Origin: Alphaproteobacteria bacterium
GTDB taxonomy: Bacteria > Pseudomonadota > Alphaproteobacteria > Puniceispirillales > Puniceispirillaceae
DNA length: 12,278 nt
Reading direction: 5' to 3'
NCBI GenBank assembly: GCA_011524805.1
Contig: WTJO01000216.1
Coordinates: 1-12,278 of the forward strand
The stretch's first letter is position 1, and every line of letters begins with the position of its first letter. The notes beneath the pieces are model-generated. The model did not search any database, had not been told where the DNA came from, and saw nothing but the letters and a program-made list of their open reading frames with translations. Both the position numbers and the translations under genes were made by a program. Positions 5,784-12,278 of this stretch are shown here, in pieces.

Positions 5784-8669
5784 CTAGCCGGCCTTTCGCT
5801 TGCGTGACTGTGCCAGAATAGGCGCAAGATATGTACCTGTATGAGATTCAGCTACCCCTGCAACATCTTCAGGGGTGCCAGCCGCAATCACCAGCCCGCC
5901 GCCATTACCGCCCTCCGGTCCCATATCTATCACCCAGTCTGCTGTTTTTATCACATCCAGATTATGTTCAATCACAATCACGGTGTTACCAGTTTCAACC
6001 AGCTCATGCAGCACTTCGAGCAATTTCTCAATATCTGCAAAATGAAGCCCTGTTGTAGGCTCATCCAGAATATAGATGGTTTTACCTGTTGCCCGTCTGG
6101 ACAGTTCTTTTGACAATTTGACACGCTGTGCCTCGCCACCTGACAGGGTGGTTGCCTGCTGGCCGATCTTGATATAGCCAAGTCCGACACGCAACATGGT
6201 CTGCAATTTATCACGTATTGCCGGTACAGCCTTGAAGTACTCGACACCTTCTTCAACTGTCATATCAAGTACATCAGATATAGATTTGTTTCGCCACGTT
6301 ATTTCCAGCGTTTCTCTATTATATCTTTTGCCTTTACAGCTATCACAGGTAACATAGACATCTGGCAGAAAATGCATTTCGATTTTAATCACGCCATCGC
6401 CCTGACAGGCTTCACATCTGCCGCCTTTGACATTGAAGCTAAACCGTCCGGGAGAATAGCCTCTGCTTTTTGCTTCCGGCAGGCCGGCAAACCATTCGCG
6501 TATCGGTGTAAAGGCGCCTGTATAGGTGGCTGGATTTGATCTAGGAGTTCTGCCAATAGGGGATTGGTCAATATCTACCACCTTATCCAGCAATTCCATG
6601 CCAGAGATATTCTTATGCGGGGCAGGGATTTCACGTGCCTTATGCAATTGGCGCGACAGCGATTTCCACAGTGTTTCCAGCACCAGCGTTGATTTACCAC
6701 TTCCAGATACGCCGGTAATACAGCACATCACGCCAAGCGGAAATTCTGCCGATACATTCTGTAGATTATTACCTGTTGCACCAGTTAGCTTAATCATCCG
6801 TTTTTTATTGGGTTTGCGCCGCACTGCCGAGATTTCAATCGCCCTCGTGCCTGAAAGATACTGGCCTGTGATAGAATCTGAGTTGGTCATAATCTCATCT
6901 GCTGTGCCTGAGGCAATAACCTTGCCCCCATGCACACCTGCACCAGGCCCCATATCAATTACATAATCGGCAGTGCGGATAGCATCTTCATCATGCTCTA
7001 CCACCAGCACGGTATTGCCAAGGTCGCGCAATCTGGTCAGGGTGGCCAGCAGCCTGTCATTATCTCGCTGATGCAGGCCAATTGACGGCTCATCCAGCAC
7101 ATATAACACCCCTGTCAGCCCTGAGCCTATTTGTGAGGCCAGCCTGATACGCTGTGACTCACCACCTGACAGAGTGCCTGAATAGCGCGACAGGTTCAGA
7201 TAATTCAGCCCGACATTGGCTAGAAATCCAAGCCGTTCGTTGATTTCTTTCAATATCGGCAAGGCTATTGTCTGTTGCTGTTCTGATAGATGTTCAGAAA
7301 TACTGCCAAACCAGTCAACAGCATCACCAATAGACAATGCGCAGATTTGGGCAATATCAAATGTGTTGATTTTGACGGCAAGCGCTTCCAGTTTCAATCG
7401 TTTGCCATCGCATGCTTCACATGGGTGGCTTGCCCTGAATTTTTCCAGCTCGTCACGCACCCAGTTTGAATCTGTCTCTCTATAGCGGCGGGCAAGATTA
7501 GGCAGAATACCCTCAAAGGGCTTGGTGGTACGATATGATCTCAGCCCGTCATCATATTTCATTTCAACCGCAATCTTGCCACTGCCATTCAGAATAATCT
7601 GTTGTGACTGAATATCGAGATCTGCAAAGGGGACATCTAGCGAAAAGCCAAAATTCGCCGCCAGACTTTCCAGCGTTTGCAGATAATATTTTGACGAGCT
7701 ATTCGCCCATGGCGCCAAAGCACCAGCGCGCAAGGAAAGGCGCGCGTCCGGCACAACAAGCTGGGCATCAAAATGTGCAGTCATCCCAAGCCCGTCACAG
7801 TCAGGGCAGGCGCCAAACGGATTATTGAACGAAAATAGACGCGGTTCTATCTCGTCAATTGTAAATCCCGAGACAGGACAGGAAAAGCGGGCAGAAAATA
7901 CTGTCCGCTCGCCTGTTTTAGCATCATCTGCAAATACCAGCCCGTCAGTGAGGGACAGAGCTGTTTCAACTGAATCAGCAAGACGGGTAGCCAACTCTTC
8001 AGCATCTTTGCGGATTACAATTCTGTCTACCACAATTTCGATATCATGCTTTTTCTTCTTATCTAATGTGGGCAGGTCATCCATATCGTAAAACGCGCCA
8101 TCAATGCGCACACGACTAAAGCCTTTTTGCATCAGATCAGCTAGCTCTTTGCGGTATTCGCCCTTTCTGCCACGTACAATAGGCGCCAGCAGATAAAGCC
8201 GTGTGCCATCGGCCATCGCCAGCAGACTATCTACCATTTGGCTAACAGTCTGTGAGGTAATAGGCAGGCCTGTTGCCGGTGAATAGGCAATACCGACACG
8301 TGCCCACAAAAGCCGCATATAGTCATATATTTCAGTGACTGTTCCAACGGTAGAACGTGGATTTTTTGACGTTGTCTTTTGTTCAATAGAGATAGCAGGG
8401 GACAGACCTTCAATCAAATCGACTTCTGGCTTCTGCATCATCTCAAGAAACTGGCGCGCATAGGCAGATAGTGATTCTACATATCGCCGCTGCCCTTCTG
8501 CATAGATGGTATCAAAGGCAAGGCTGGACTTGCCCGAACCTGACAGCCCTGTAATAACAACCAGCCTGTCACGTGGAATATCGACATTGACACTGTCAAG
8601 ATTATGTTCTCTTGCGCCTTTTACAGAAATCATACGCGGTTCTGAGGCTGGCAAAAAAGGCGTGGTCAT
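5784..8669 (-). CDS. uvrA: Excinuclease ABC subunit A
   Basis: UvrA is the damage-recognition ATPase of nucleotide excision repair; it loads UvrB at lesions. The 961-residue product is full length with two ABC modules. The first has Walker A GLSGSGKSS (41-49), signature LSGGESQRIRLASQ (500-513) and Walker B VLYVLDEPSIGLH (521-533). The second has GVSGSGKST (653-661), LSGGEAQRVKLSKEL (842-856) and IYILDEPTTGLH (865-876). The second zinc module is intact: C752-x2-C755-x19-C775-x2-C778. The first is incomplete: C264, Ser267 where a Cys is expected, then C288 and C291. ATG 8669 has AGGA about 8 nt upstream. The gene diverges from ssb and runs towards trmFO. No SOS box is visible upstream on either strand. 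Confidence 0.98.
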   Translation of the reverse strand: MTTPFLPASEPRMISVKGAREHNLDSVNVDIPRDRLVVITGLSGSGKSSLAFDTIYAEGQRRYVESLSAYARQFLEMMQKPEVDLIEGLSPAISIEQKTTSKNPRSTVGTVTEIYDYMRLLWARVGIAYSPATGLPITSQTVSQMVDSLLAMADGTRLYLLAPIVRGRKGEYRKELADLMQKGFSRVRIDGAFYDMDDLPTLDKKKKHDIEIVVDRIVIRKDAEELATRLADSVETALSLTDGLVFADDAKTGERTVFSARFSCPVSGFTIDEIEPRLFSFNNPFGACPDCDGLGMTAHFDAQLVVPDARLSLRAGALAPWANSSSKYYLQTLESLAANFGFSLDVPFADLDIQSQQIILNGSGKIAVEMKYDDGLRSYRTTKPFEGILPNLARRYRETDSNWVRDELEKFRASHPCEACDGKRLKLEALAVKINTFDIAQICALSIGDAVDWFGSISEHLSEQQQTIALPILKEINERLGFLANVGLNYLNLSRYSGTLSGGESQRIRLASQIGSGLTGVLYVLDEPSIGLHQRDNDRLLATLTRLRDLGNTVLVVEHDEDAIRTADYVIDMGPGAGVHGGKVIASGTADEIMTNSDSITGQYLSGTRAIEISAVRRKPNKKRMIKLTGATGNNLQNVSAEFPLGVMCCITGVSGSGKSTLVLETLWKSLSRQLHKAREIPAPHKNISGMELLDKVVDIDQSPIGRTPRSNPATYTGAFTPIREWFAGLPEAKSRGYSPGRFSFNVKGGRCEACQGDGVIKIEMHFLPDVYVTCDSCKGKRYNRETLEITWRNKSISDVLDMTVEEGVEYFKAVPAIRDKLQTMLRVGLGYIKIGQQATTLSGGEAQRVKLSKELSRRATGKTIYILDEPTTGLHFADIEKLLEVLHELVETGNTVIVIEHNLDVIKTADWVIDMGPEGGNGGGLVIAAGTPEDVAGVAESHTGTYLAPILAQSRKRKAG

Positions 8670-8731
8670 CTTAAATTCCTGTGCAACGCGGTGAAAGCCA
8701 CTGATAAAAAAAGGCGATATTCAGCGCCAAT

Positions 8732-8737
8732 ATTATA
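8732..8737 (-). promoter_or_regulatory. Candidate -10 element for uvrA
   Basis: Read on the minus strand this is a perfect TATAAT, about 63 nt upstream of the uvrA ATG. The hexamer at the proper -35 distance is poor (about GCAGAA with 17 nt spacing), so either the promoter is weak or an activator helps. A transcript would begin near 8725, inside a small GGCG/CGCC inverted repeat. Confidence 0.35.
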
Positions 8738-8815
8738 TTTTCCAAGGCTTATGATTCTGCTTACGCTTTCTATATAGTGCGTTTGCAAAGATTCATCCAT
8801 CCGGAAGTTTGATTT

Positions 8816-8840
8816 TCAGATAAAATTACAGCATATCTGA
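8816..8840. repeat. Operator-like inverted repeat upstream of the ssb promoter
   Basis: TCAGATA (8816-8822) and its exact complement TATCTGA (8834-8840) flank an 11-base AT-rich spacer. The half-site centres are 18 bp apart, about two helical turns, which suits a dimeric DNA-binding protein. The dyad ends 2 bases before the probable -35 of ssb. It could bind a regulator or be chance: a 7-bp dyad in a spacer of this size is not rare. Confidence 0.35.
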
Positions 8841-8842
8841 TT

Positions 8843-8869
8843 TTGTTGTGCTAGGCTTGCTAATATAAA
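8843..8869 (+). promoter_or_regulatory. Candidate ssb promoter
   Basis: TTGTTG (8843-8848) and TATAAA (8864-8869) are separated by 15 bases, which is short of the ideal 17. The -10 element is embedded in a very AT-rich stretch. A start near 8876 would leave a leader of about 22 nt that holds AAGGAGA (8884-8890), a strong ribosome binding site 7 nt before the ssb ATG. Confidence 0.4.
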
Positions 8870-8897
8870 AATATACAGCGAAAAAGGAGAAACCCTT

Positions 8898-9371
8898 ATG
8901 GCAGGAAGTGTGAACAAAGTCATTCTTGTTGGAAATCTAGGCCGTGATCCCGAAGTCAGAAGCACTCAGGATGGCGCGAAGATTGTAAACCTCTCTGTGG
9001 CAACCTCCGAACGCTGGAAAGACAGAAATTCAGGTGAATCCCGTGAACGTACAGAATGGCATCGTGTTGTCATTTTTAACGAACAGCTTGCCAATATAGC
9101 AGAGCAATATCTCAGCAAAGGCAGCACAATCTATATTGAAGGCCAGCTTCAGACACGCAAATGGACAGATCAGCAGGGGGTTGAGAAATATACCACCGAG
9201 GTTGTCTTGCAACGCTATCGGGGAGAATTGACCATGCTTGGCTCAAGAAGTGGTGCCGGCGGCGGTGATGCAATTGGTTCATCTGCTCCCGCACAGGGCA
9301 GTATCAGTTCAGGCACGGCCCCGCCACCATCAGCTGGCGATGCAGGCATAGATGATGATATTCCATTCTAG
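8898..9371 (+). CDS. ssb: Single-stranded DNA-binding protein
   Basis: SSB coats single-stranded DNA in replication, recombination and repair and recruits partner enzymes through its C-terminal tip. The 157-residue product begins with the OB fold: MAGSVNKVILVGNLGRDPEVR (1-21), SVATSERWKDR (33-43), TEWHRVVIFNEQLANIAEQYLSKG (52-75), and YIEGQLQTRKW (78-88). A glycine-, serine- and proline-rich linker follows (about 115-147). The protein ends in the acidic interaction tip DDDIPF, as in functional bacterial SSBs. Length is normal for a chromosomal copy. AAGGAGA 7 nt upstream fixes the start. It is transcribed divergently from uvrA, a common arrangement in Proteobacteria, and is closed by its own terminator, so it is probably a single-gene unit. 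Confidence 0.98.
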   Translation: MAGSVNKVILVGNLGRDPEVRSTQDGAKIVNLSVATSERWKDRNSGESRERTEWHRVVIFNEQLANIAEQYLSKGSTIYIEGQLQTRKWTDQQGVEKYTTEVVLQRYRGELTMLGSRSGAGGGDAIGSSAPAQGSISSGTAPPPSAGDAGIDDDIPF

Positions 9372-9398
9372 TCTGGCCAATAATATCTGGTGAATAAG

Positions 9399-9425
9399 GG
9401 CCTTCCTGTCGGGAAGGCCTTTTTT
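9399..9425 (+). terminator. Rho-independent terminator after ssb
   Basis: GGCCTTCC (9399-9406) pairs perfectly with GGAAGGCC (9412-9419) around a 5-base loop and is followed directly by six T (9420-9425). This is a strong intrinsic terminator 28 bases past the ssb stop. It separates ssb from gyrA transcription. Confidence 0.93.
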
Positions 9426-9433
9426 ACTATATG

Positions 9434-9463
9434 TTGTATTTTATCTCTTATTTCTGCTATAAA
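9434..9463 (+). promoter_or_regulatory. gyrA promoter with extended -10
   Basis: TTGTAT (9434-9439) lies 18 bases before TATAAA (9458-9463). The -10 is preceded by TG at 9455-9456, giving the extended TGnTATAAA form that can make up for a weak -35. Transcription would start near 9470, leaving a leader of about 55 nt that includes the stem-loop at 9485-9506. The promoter is placed by pattern only but fits the position right after the ssb terminator. Confidence 0.5.
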
Positions 9464-9484
9464 TATGGTATAGTGAGGCTATAG

Positions 9485-9506
9485 ATGCAGGGGCTTTTCC
9501 CTGCAT
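9485..9506 (+). promoter_or_regulatory. Stem-loop in the gyrA 5' leader
   Basis: ATGCAGGG (9485-9492) pairs perfectly with CCCTGCAT (9499-9506) around a 6-base loop (GCTTTT). Two further pairs, one of them G-U, can extend the stem. The hairpin ends 5 bases before the ribosome binding site AAGGA (9512-9516). No U-run follows, so it is not an ordinary terminator. It may stabilise the 5' end of the mRNA or influence ribosome access; its function is inferred. Confidence 0.6.
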
Positions 9507-9524
9507 TTCATAAGGATAAAAATT

Positions 9525-12242
9525 GTGACTGATTCTTCACCGCCACAGCCTTCTGAACATATGATTTCCATCTCTGATGAGATGCGTAAATCATATCTAG
9601 ATTATGCGATGAGCGTAATCGTGTCCCGTGCATTGCCAGATGTGCGTGATGGGCTGAAACCTGTCCATAGACGCATTTTATATGCAATGATGGAAGGCGG
9701 TTATGACTGGTCAAAGCCGCCCCGCAAATCTGCGCGTGTTGTCGGGGATGTGATGGGTAACTATCACCCGCATGGTGACAGTTCGATCTATGAAGCTATG
9801 GTCAGAATGGCTCAGGATTTTTCTATGCGACTTCCCTTGGTGGACGGTCAGGGAAATTTTGGCTCGATAGATGGCGATCCGGCCGCCGCCATGCGCTATA
9901 CAGAATCACGTCTTGCCCGTTCAGCTGAATCGCTGCTGAGGGACATTGACAAAGATACTATAGATTTTGTCCCCAATTATGATGAAACACAGGAAGAACC
10001 CTCGGTTTTGCCTGCCGAATTTCCCAATTTGCTGGTTAACGGGGCAGGGGGTATTGCAGTTGGTATGGCAACAAACATACCACCGCATAATCCGGGTGAA
10101 GTTATCGCGGCCTGTCAGGCAGTTATCCGCAATCCGGCGTTGACGGATGACGAGTTGATGGAAATTGTCACCGGCCCTGATTTTCCGACAGGCGCGCTTA
10201 TTATGGGCAGGGCAGGTATCAGAGATGCCTTTACCACAGGCAGAGGCTCGGTGATGATGCGGGCACGCTCTGAAATTCAGCAGATTGCCGGCGATAGAGA
10301 ACAGATTATCATTACCGAAATTCCCTATCAGGTGAATAAAGCGCAATTACTGGAACGTGTGGGCGAGCTGGTGCGTGAAAAAACCATCGAAAATATTTCT
10401 GATATTCGAGATGAATCAAACCGTCAGGGCATGCGGATTGTAATTAAGATAAAGCGTGAAGGCTCTGCTGATGTGGTGCTGAACCAGCTATATCGCCATA
10501 CCCGGCTTCAGACCAGCTTTCCTGTCAATATGCTGGCGATGCATAATGGCCGCCCACAACAGATGAGCCTGCGGCAGGTAATTGATGCATTTTGCGACTT
10601 CAGACAGGAAGTCGTTGTCAGACGCACGCGCTTTTTGCTGAACAAGGCACGTGATAGGGCGCACATTCTGGCCGGATTGCTGATTGCCCTTACCTCTATT
10701 GACGAGGTGATAGAGCTTATCAGATCAGCCAAGACAGGTGAAGAAGCCCGTGTGAAGCTGATGGACAGGGACTGGCCGGCCGCCGAAGTTGCCGGCATTA
10801 TCAAGCTTATTGATGACCCGGGGCACGAGGTAATTGATGATAGCTACCGGCTATCTGAAACACAGGCACGAGCCATTCTTGAATTACGGCTGCAACGTCT
10901 GACAGGCATGGAACGTGAAAAACTGGCAGATGAAACAGAACAGCTTGCCAAAGACATCACCTATTATCTTGAAATTCTGTCTTCACAGGACAAGCTGGTA
11001 TCTGTGATTCTGGAAGAATTGCAGGATGCCTATGACAGGCTGGCAGAACCAAGACGGACTGAAATTTCCGATGCGCTGGCAGATCAGGATGATGAGGACC
11101 TTATCCAGCAAGAAGATATGGTCGTCACAGTAAGCCATCGAGGCTATATCAAACGCGTGGCACTGACAGATTACAGGGCACAGCGCCGTGGCGGCAAAGG
11201 CCGCACAGGCATGAAAACACGTGAAGAAGATTACGTAACGCGCCTGTTTGTTGCCAATACCCATACGCCAATTTTGTTTTTCACCTCAAAAGGCATGGTC
11301 TATCAGCTTAAATGCTACAAGCTGCCTGTTGCTTCGCACCAGTCAATTGGTAAGGCAATGGTTAATCTGCTGCCAATTGATCAGGATGAGACCATCCAGA
11401 CGGTCATGCCGATGCCGTCAGATGTGGCAAGCTGGGACAAGCTGAATATTCTGTTTGCAACAGCCAAAGGTACCATTCGCCGTAATCTGCTGTCAGATTT
11501 TACAAATATCATGCGGAACGGCAAAATTGCGATGAAACTGGGTGATGATGACAGGCTGATCAGCGTCCTGCCATGTCAGGAAACAGATCAGGTGCTAATT
11601 GCCTCGCGTTTTGGTAAGGCTATCCGCTTCAATGTAGAAGAAGTCAGGCTGTTCAGAGGGCGTAATTCGGTCGGTGTTAGGGGAATGCGCCTGAAAGACG
11701 GAGATGAAGCTGTTTCTATCTGCGTGATCCGCGATCCTGAGCGTGAATATGTGCTATCTGTTACCGAAAACGGTTTTGGAAAGCGCACAGCCGTGTCTGA
11801 ATACAGATGTACAGGCCGCGGCGGGCAGGGGGTTGCCAATATTGAGACCTCTGAGAGGAATGGTCAGGTTGTGGCCTCATTCACTGTATTTGCAGAAGAT
11901 CATCTGATGATGGTAACCAATGCCGGCAAGGTTATCCGGATACGTGTTGATGGCGGTGAAGGAGATACAATCCGGATTGCCGGCAGAAAAACACAAGGGG
12001 TTACCTTGTTTGAAATTGACAAGAAAGAACTGGTTGTTTCTGTTGGTATCATCAGAGATGTTGATGAAGATGATACTGATGATACTGATAATGAGCATGA
12101 TGATGCTGGCGTAGAGCAGGCTGAAACGCCAGAAACAGATGAGGCGCCTGCAAATATGCCAGAAGATGCAGCAGAAGATGCACCTGAAGATGCACCTGAA
12201 GATGATACAGAAGCAGATGACCATGACGACACCGCCAGTTAG
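9525..12242 (+). CDS. gyrA: DNA gyrase subunit A
   Basis: GyrA is the DNA breakage-reunion subunit of gyrase, which with GyrB introduces negative supercoils. The 905-residue product starts at GTG with AAGGA 8 nt upstream. Its N-terminal topoisomerase domain contains SRALPDVRDGLKPVHRRILY (34-53) and the quinolone-binding segment HPHGDSSIYEAMVRMAQ (81-97). AAMRYTESRLA (121-131) holds the active-site Tyr125 (Tyr122 in E. coli). The coiled-coil and tower region extends to about 520. The C-terminal beta-pinwheel carries the gyrase-specific GyrA box QRRGGKG (553-559), which argues against topoisomerase IV ParC. A 61-residue tail after Arg844 contains 30 Asp or Glu and no Lys or Arg, and is partly built of EDAP repeats. 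Position 90, equivalent to E. coli Asp87, is Glu. No terminator is visible in the 36 bases after the stop. Confidence 0.98.
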   Translation: MTDSSPPQPSEHMISISDEMRKSYLDYAMSVIVSRALPDVRDGLKPVHRRILYAMMEGGYDWSKPPRKSARVVGDVMGNYHPHGDSSIYEAMVRMAQDFSMRLPLVDGQGNFGSIDGDPAAAMRYTESRLARSAESLLRDIDKDTIDFVPNYDETQEEPSVLPAEFPNLLVNGAGGIAVGMATNIPPHNPGEVIAACQAVIRNPALTDDELMEIVTGPDFPTGALIMGRAGIRDAFTTGRGSVMMRARSEIQQIAGDREQIIITEIPYQVNKAQLLERVGELVREKTIENISDIRDESNRQGMRIVIKIKREGSADVVLNQLYRHTRLQTSFPVNMLAMHNGRPQQMSLRQVIDAFCDFRQEVVVRRTRFLLNKARDRAHILAGLLIALTSIDEVIELIRSAKTGEEARVKLMDRDWPAAEVAGIIKLIDDPGHEVIDDSYRLSETQARAILELRLQRLTGMEREKLADETEQLAKDITYYLEILSSQDKLVSVILEELQDAYDRLAEPRRTEISDALADQDDEDLIQQEDMVVTVSHRGYIKRVALTDYRAQRRGGKGRTGMKTREEDYVTRLFVANTHTPILFFTSKGMVYQLKCYKLPVASHQSIGKAMVNLLPIDQDETIQTVMPMPSDVASWDKLNILFATAKGTIRRNLLSDFTNIMRNGKIAMKLGDDDRLISVLPCQETDQVLIASRFGKAIRFNVEEVRLFRGRNSVGVRGMRLKDGDEAVSICVIRDPEREYVLSVTENGFGKRTAVSEYRCTGRGGQGVANIETSERNGQVVASFTVFAEDHLMMVTNAGKVIRIRVDGGEGDTIRIAGRKTQGVTLFEIDKKELVVSVGIIRDVDEDDTDDTDNEHDDAGVEQAETPETDEAPANMPEDAAEDAPEDAPEDDTEADDHDDTAS
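12162..12206 (+). repeat. 12-bp tandem repeat inside gyrA
   Basis: About 3.7 copies of GAAGATGCACCT run in frame: the first copy ends GCAGCA, the next two are identical, and the last is cut to GAAGATGAT. It encodes residues 880-894, EDAAEDAPEDAPEDD, in the acidic tail of GyrA. The unit is a multiple of three, so copy-number change would preserve the frame. A shorter repeat, GATGATACT twice, lies at 12069-12086 in the same tail. Confidence 0.85.
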
Positions 12243-12278
12243 AGTGCGTAATGGCTTGGCAAGATAAGAGGTTCATAT
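12243..12278 (+). other. Start of the region after gyrA; possible ribosome binding site of the next gene
   Basis: AAGAGG (12266-12271) sits 5 bases before the final AT (12277-12278), which would be an initiation codon if the next base is G. An open frame from ATG 12251 also runs to the edge (MAWQDKRFI) but lacks a ribosome binding site. In many alphaproteobacteria coaD follows gyrA, which would fit, but nothing here identifies the gene. Confidence 0.25.

Noticed and set aside
5779..5793. Inverted repeat GGCCG/CGGCC around the uvrA stop codon as a terminator
   Set aside because: The 5-bp stem has no T-run on the minus strand, and trmFO follows 40 nt later on the same strand, so read-through is more likely.
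5364..8694. Many plus-strand frames of 60-150 codons opposite trmFO and uvrA
   Set aside because: All lie antisense to full-length conserved genes, lack ribosome binding sites and show no domain motifs.
8706..8728. Terminator-like hairpin GGCG/CGCC followed by seven U on the minus strand in the uvrA leader, a possible attenuator
   Set aside because: The stem is only 4 bp. The perfect TATAAT at 8732-8737 would place the transcription start near 8725, so the left arm would be mostly missing from the RNA.
11877..12232. Two long minus-strand frames opposite the gyrA 3' end, one Ser/Ala-rich and one Ile/Cys-rich
   Set aside because: They are antisense shadows of the GAT/GAA-rich acidic tail and the repeat. 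They have no ribosome binding site and no family resemblance.
1..12278. Search for CRISPR arrays, IS elements, tRNA or rRNA genes, integrase or toxin-antitoxin genes
   Set aside because: Reading both strands I saw no spaced direct repeats of CRISPR type, no transposase or integrase motifs, no tRNA-like CCA-ending cloverleaf, and no small paired toxin genes.

Overview
The window reads as a chromosomal housekeeping segment from an alphaproteobacterium of moderate GC content. The evidence is the yajC-secD-secF order followed by a DUF498/Mth938 (NDUFAF3-like) gene and a phytoene-synthase-family (NDUFAF6-like) gene, a DUF815-type ATPase diverging upstream of yajC, the alphaproteobacterial style of UvrA (a CPVSG first zinc motif), TrmFO of the folate-dependent type, and GyrA wording such as DFSMRLPLVDGQGNFGSIDGD. 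A marine lineage such as SAR116 is possible but is only a guess. No mobile element, CRISPR array, tRNA, rRNA or phage gene is visible.

Layout. Positions 1-137 (minus) hold the 5' end of a DUF815-like ATPase gene that runs off the left edge. A 241-base divergent spacer follows, with a good sigma70-like promoter (307-335) facing right. Positions 379-4354 (plus) form a compact five-gene run: yajC, secD, secF, a Mth938/NDUFAF3-like gene and a short NDUFAF6-like gene. Junctions are tight: 10 nt between secD and secF, a 4-nt ATGA overlap between secF and the Mth938-like gene, and 2 nt before the last gene. A 30-base convergent junction with no visible terminator leads to a minus-strand pair: uvrA (8669-5784) followed by trmFO (5743-4385). 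The 228-base spacer between uvrA and ssb is a divergent promoter region with a 7-bp inverted repeat next to the ssb promoter and no recognisable SOS box. ssb (8898-9371) ends in a clear Rho-independent terminator (9399-9425). gyrA (9525-12242) has its own promoter and a perfect 8-bp stem-loop just before its ribosome binding site.

How the genes work together. YajC, SecD and SecF form the proton-driven accessory complex of the Sec translocon at the inner membrane. The next two genes belong to the families of two human respiratory complex I assembly factors, NDUFAF3 and NDUFAF6. The operon therefore links membrane protein export with what may be bacterial complex I biogenesis. UvrA and SSB serve nucleotide excision repair and single-strand DNA handling, TrmFO makes m5U54 in tRNA, and GyrA introduces negative supercoils.

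I do not see a wholly new system. The most interesting points are the adjacent NDUFAF3-like and NDUFAF6-like genes behind secDF, the reduced form of the NDUFAF6-like protein, the leader hairpin and long acidic repeat-bearing tail of gyrA, and the operator-like dyad upstream of ssb in the absence of an SOS box.
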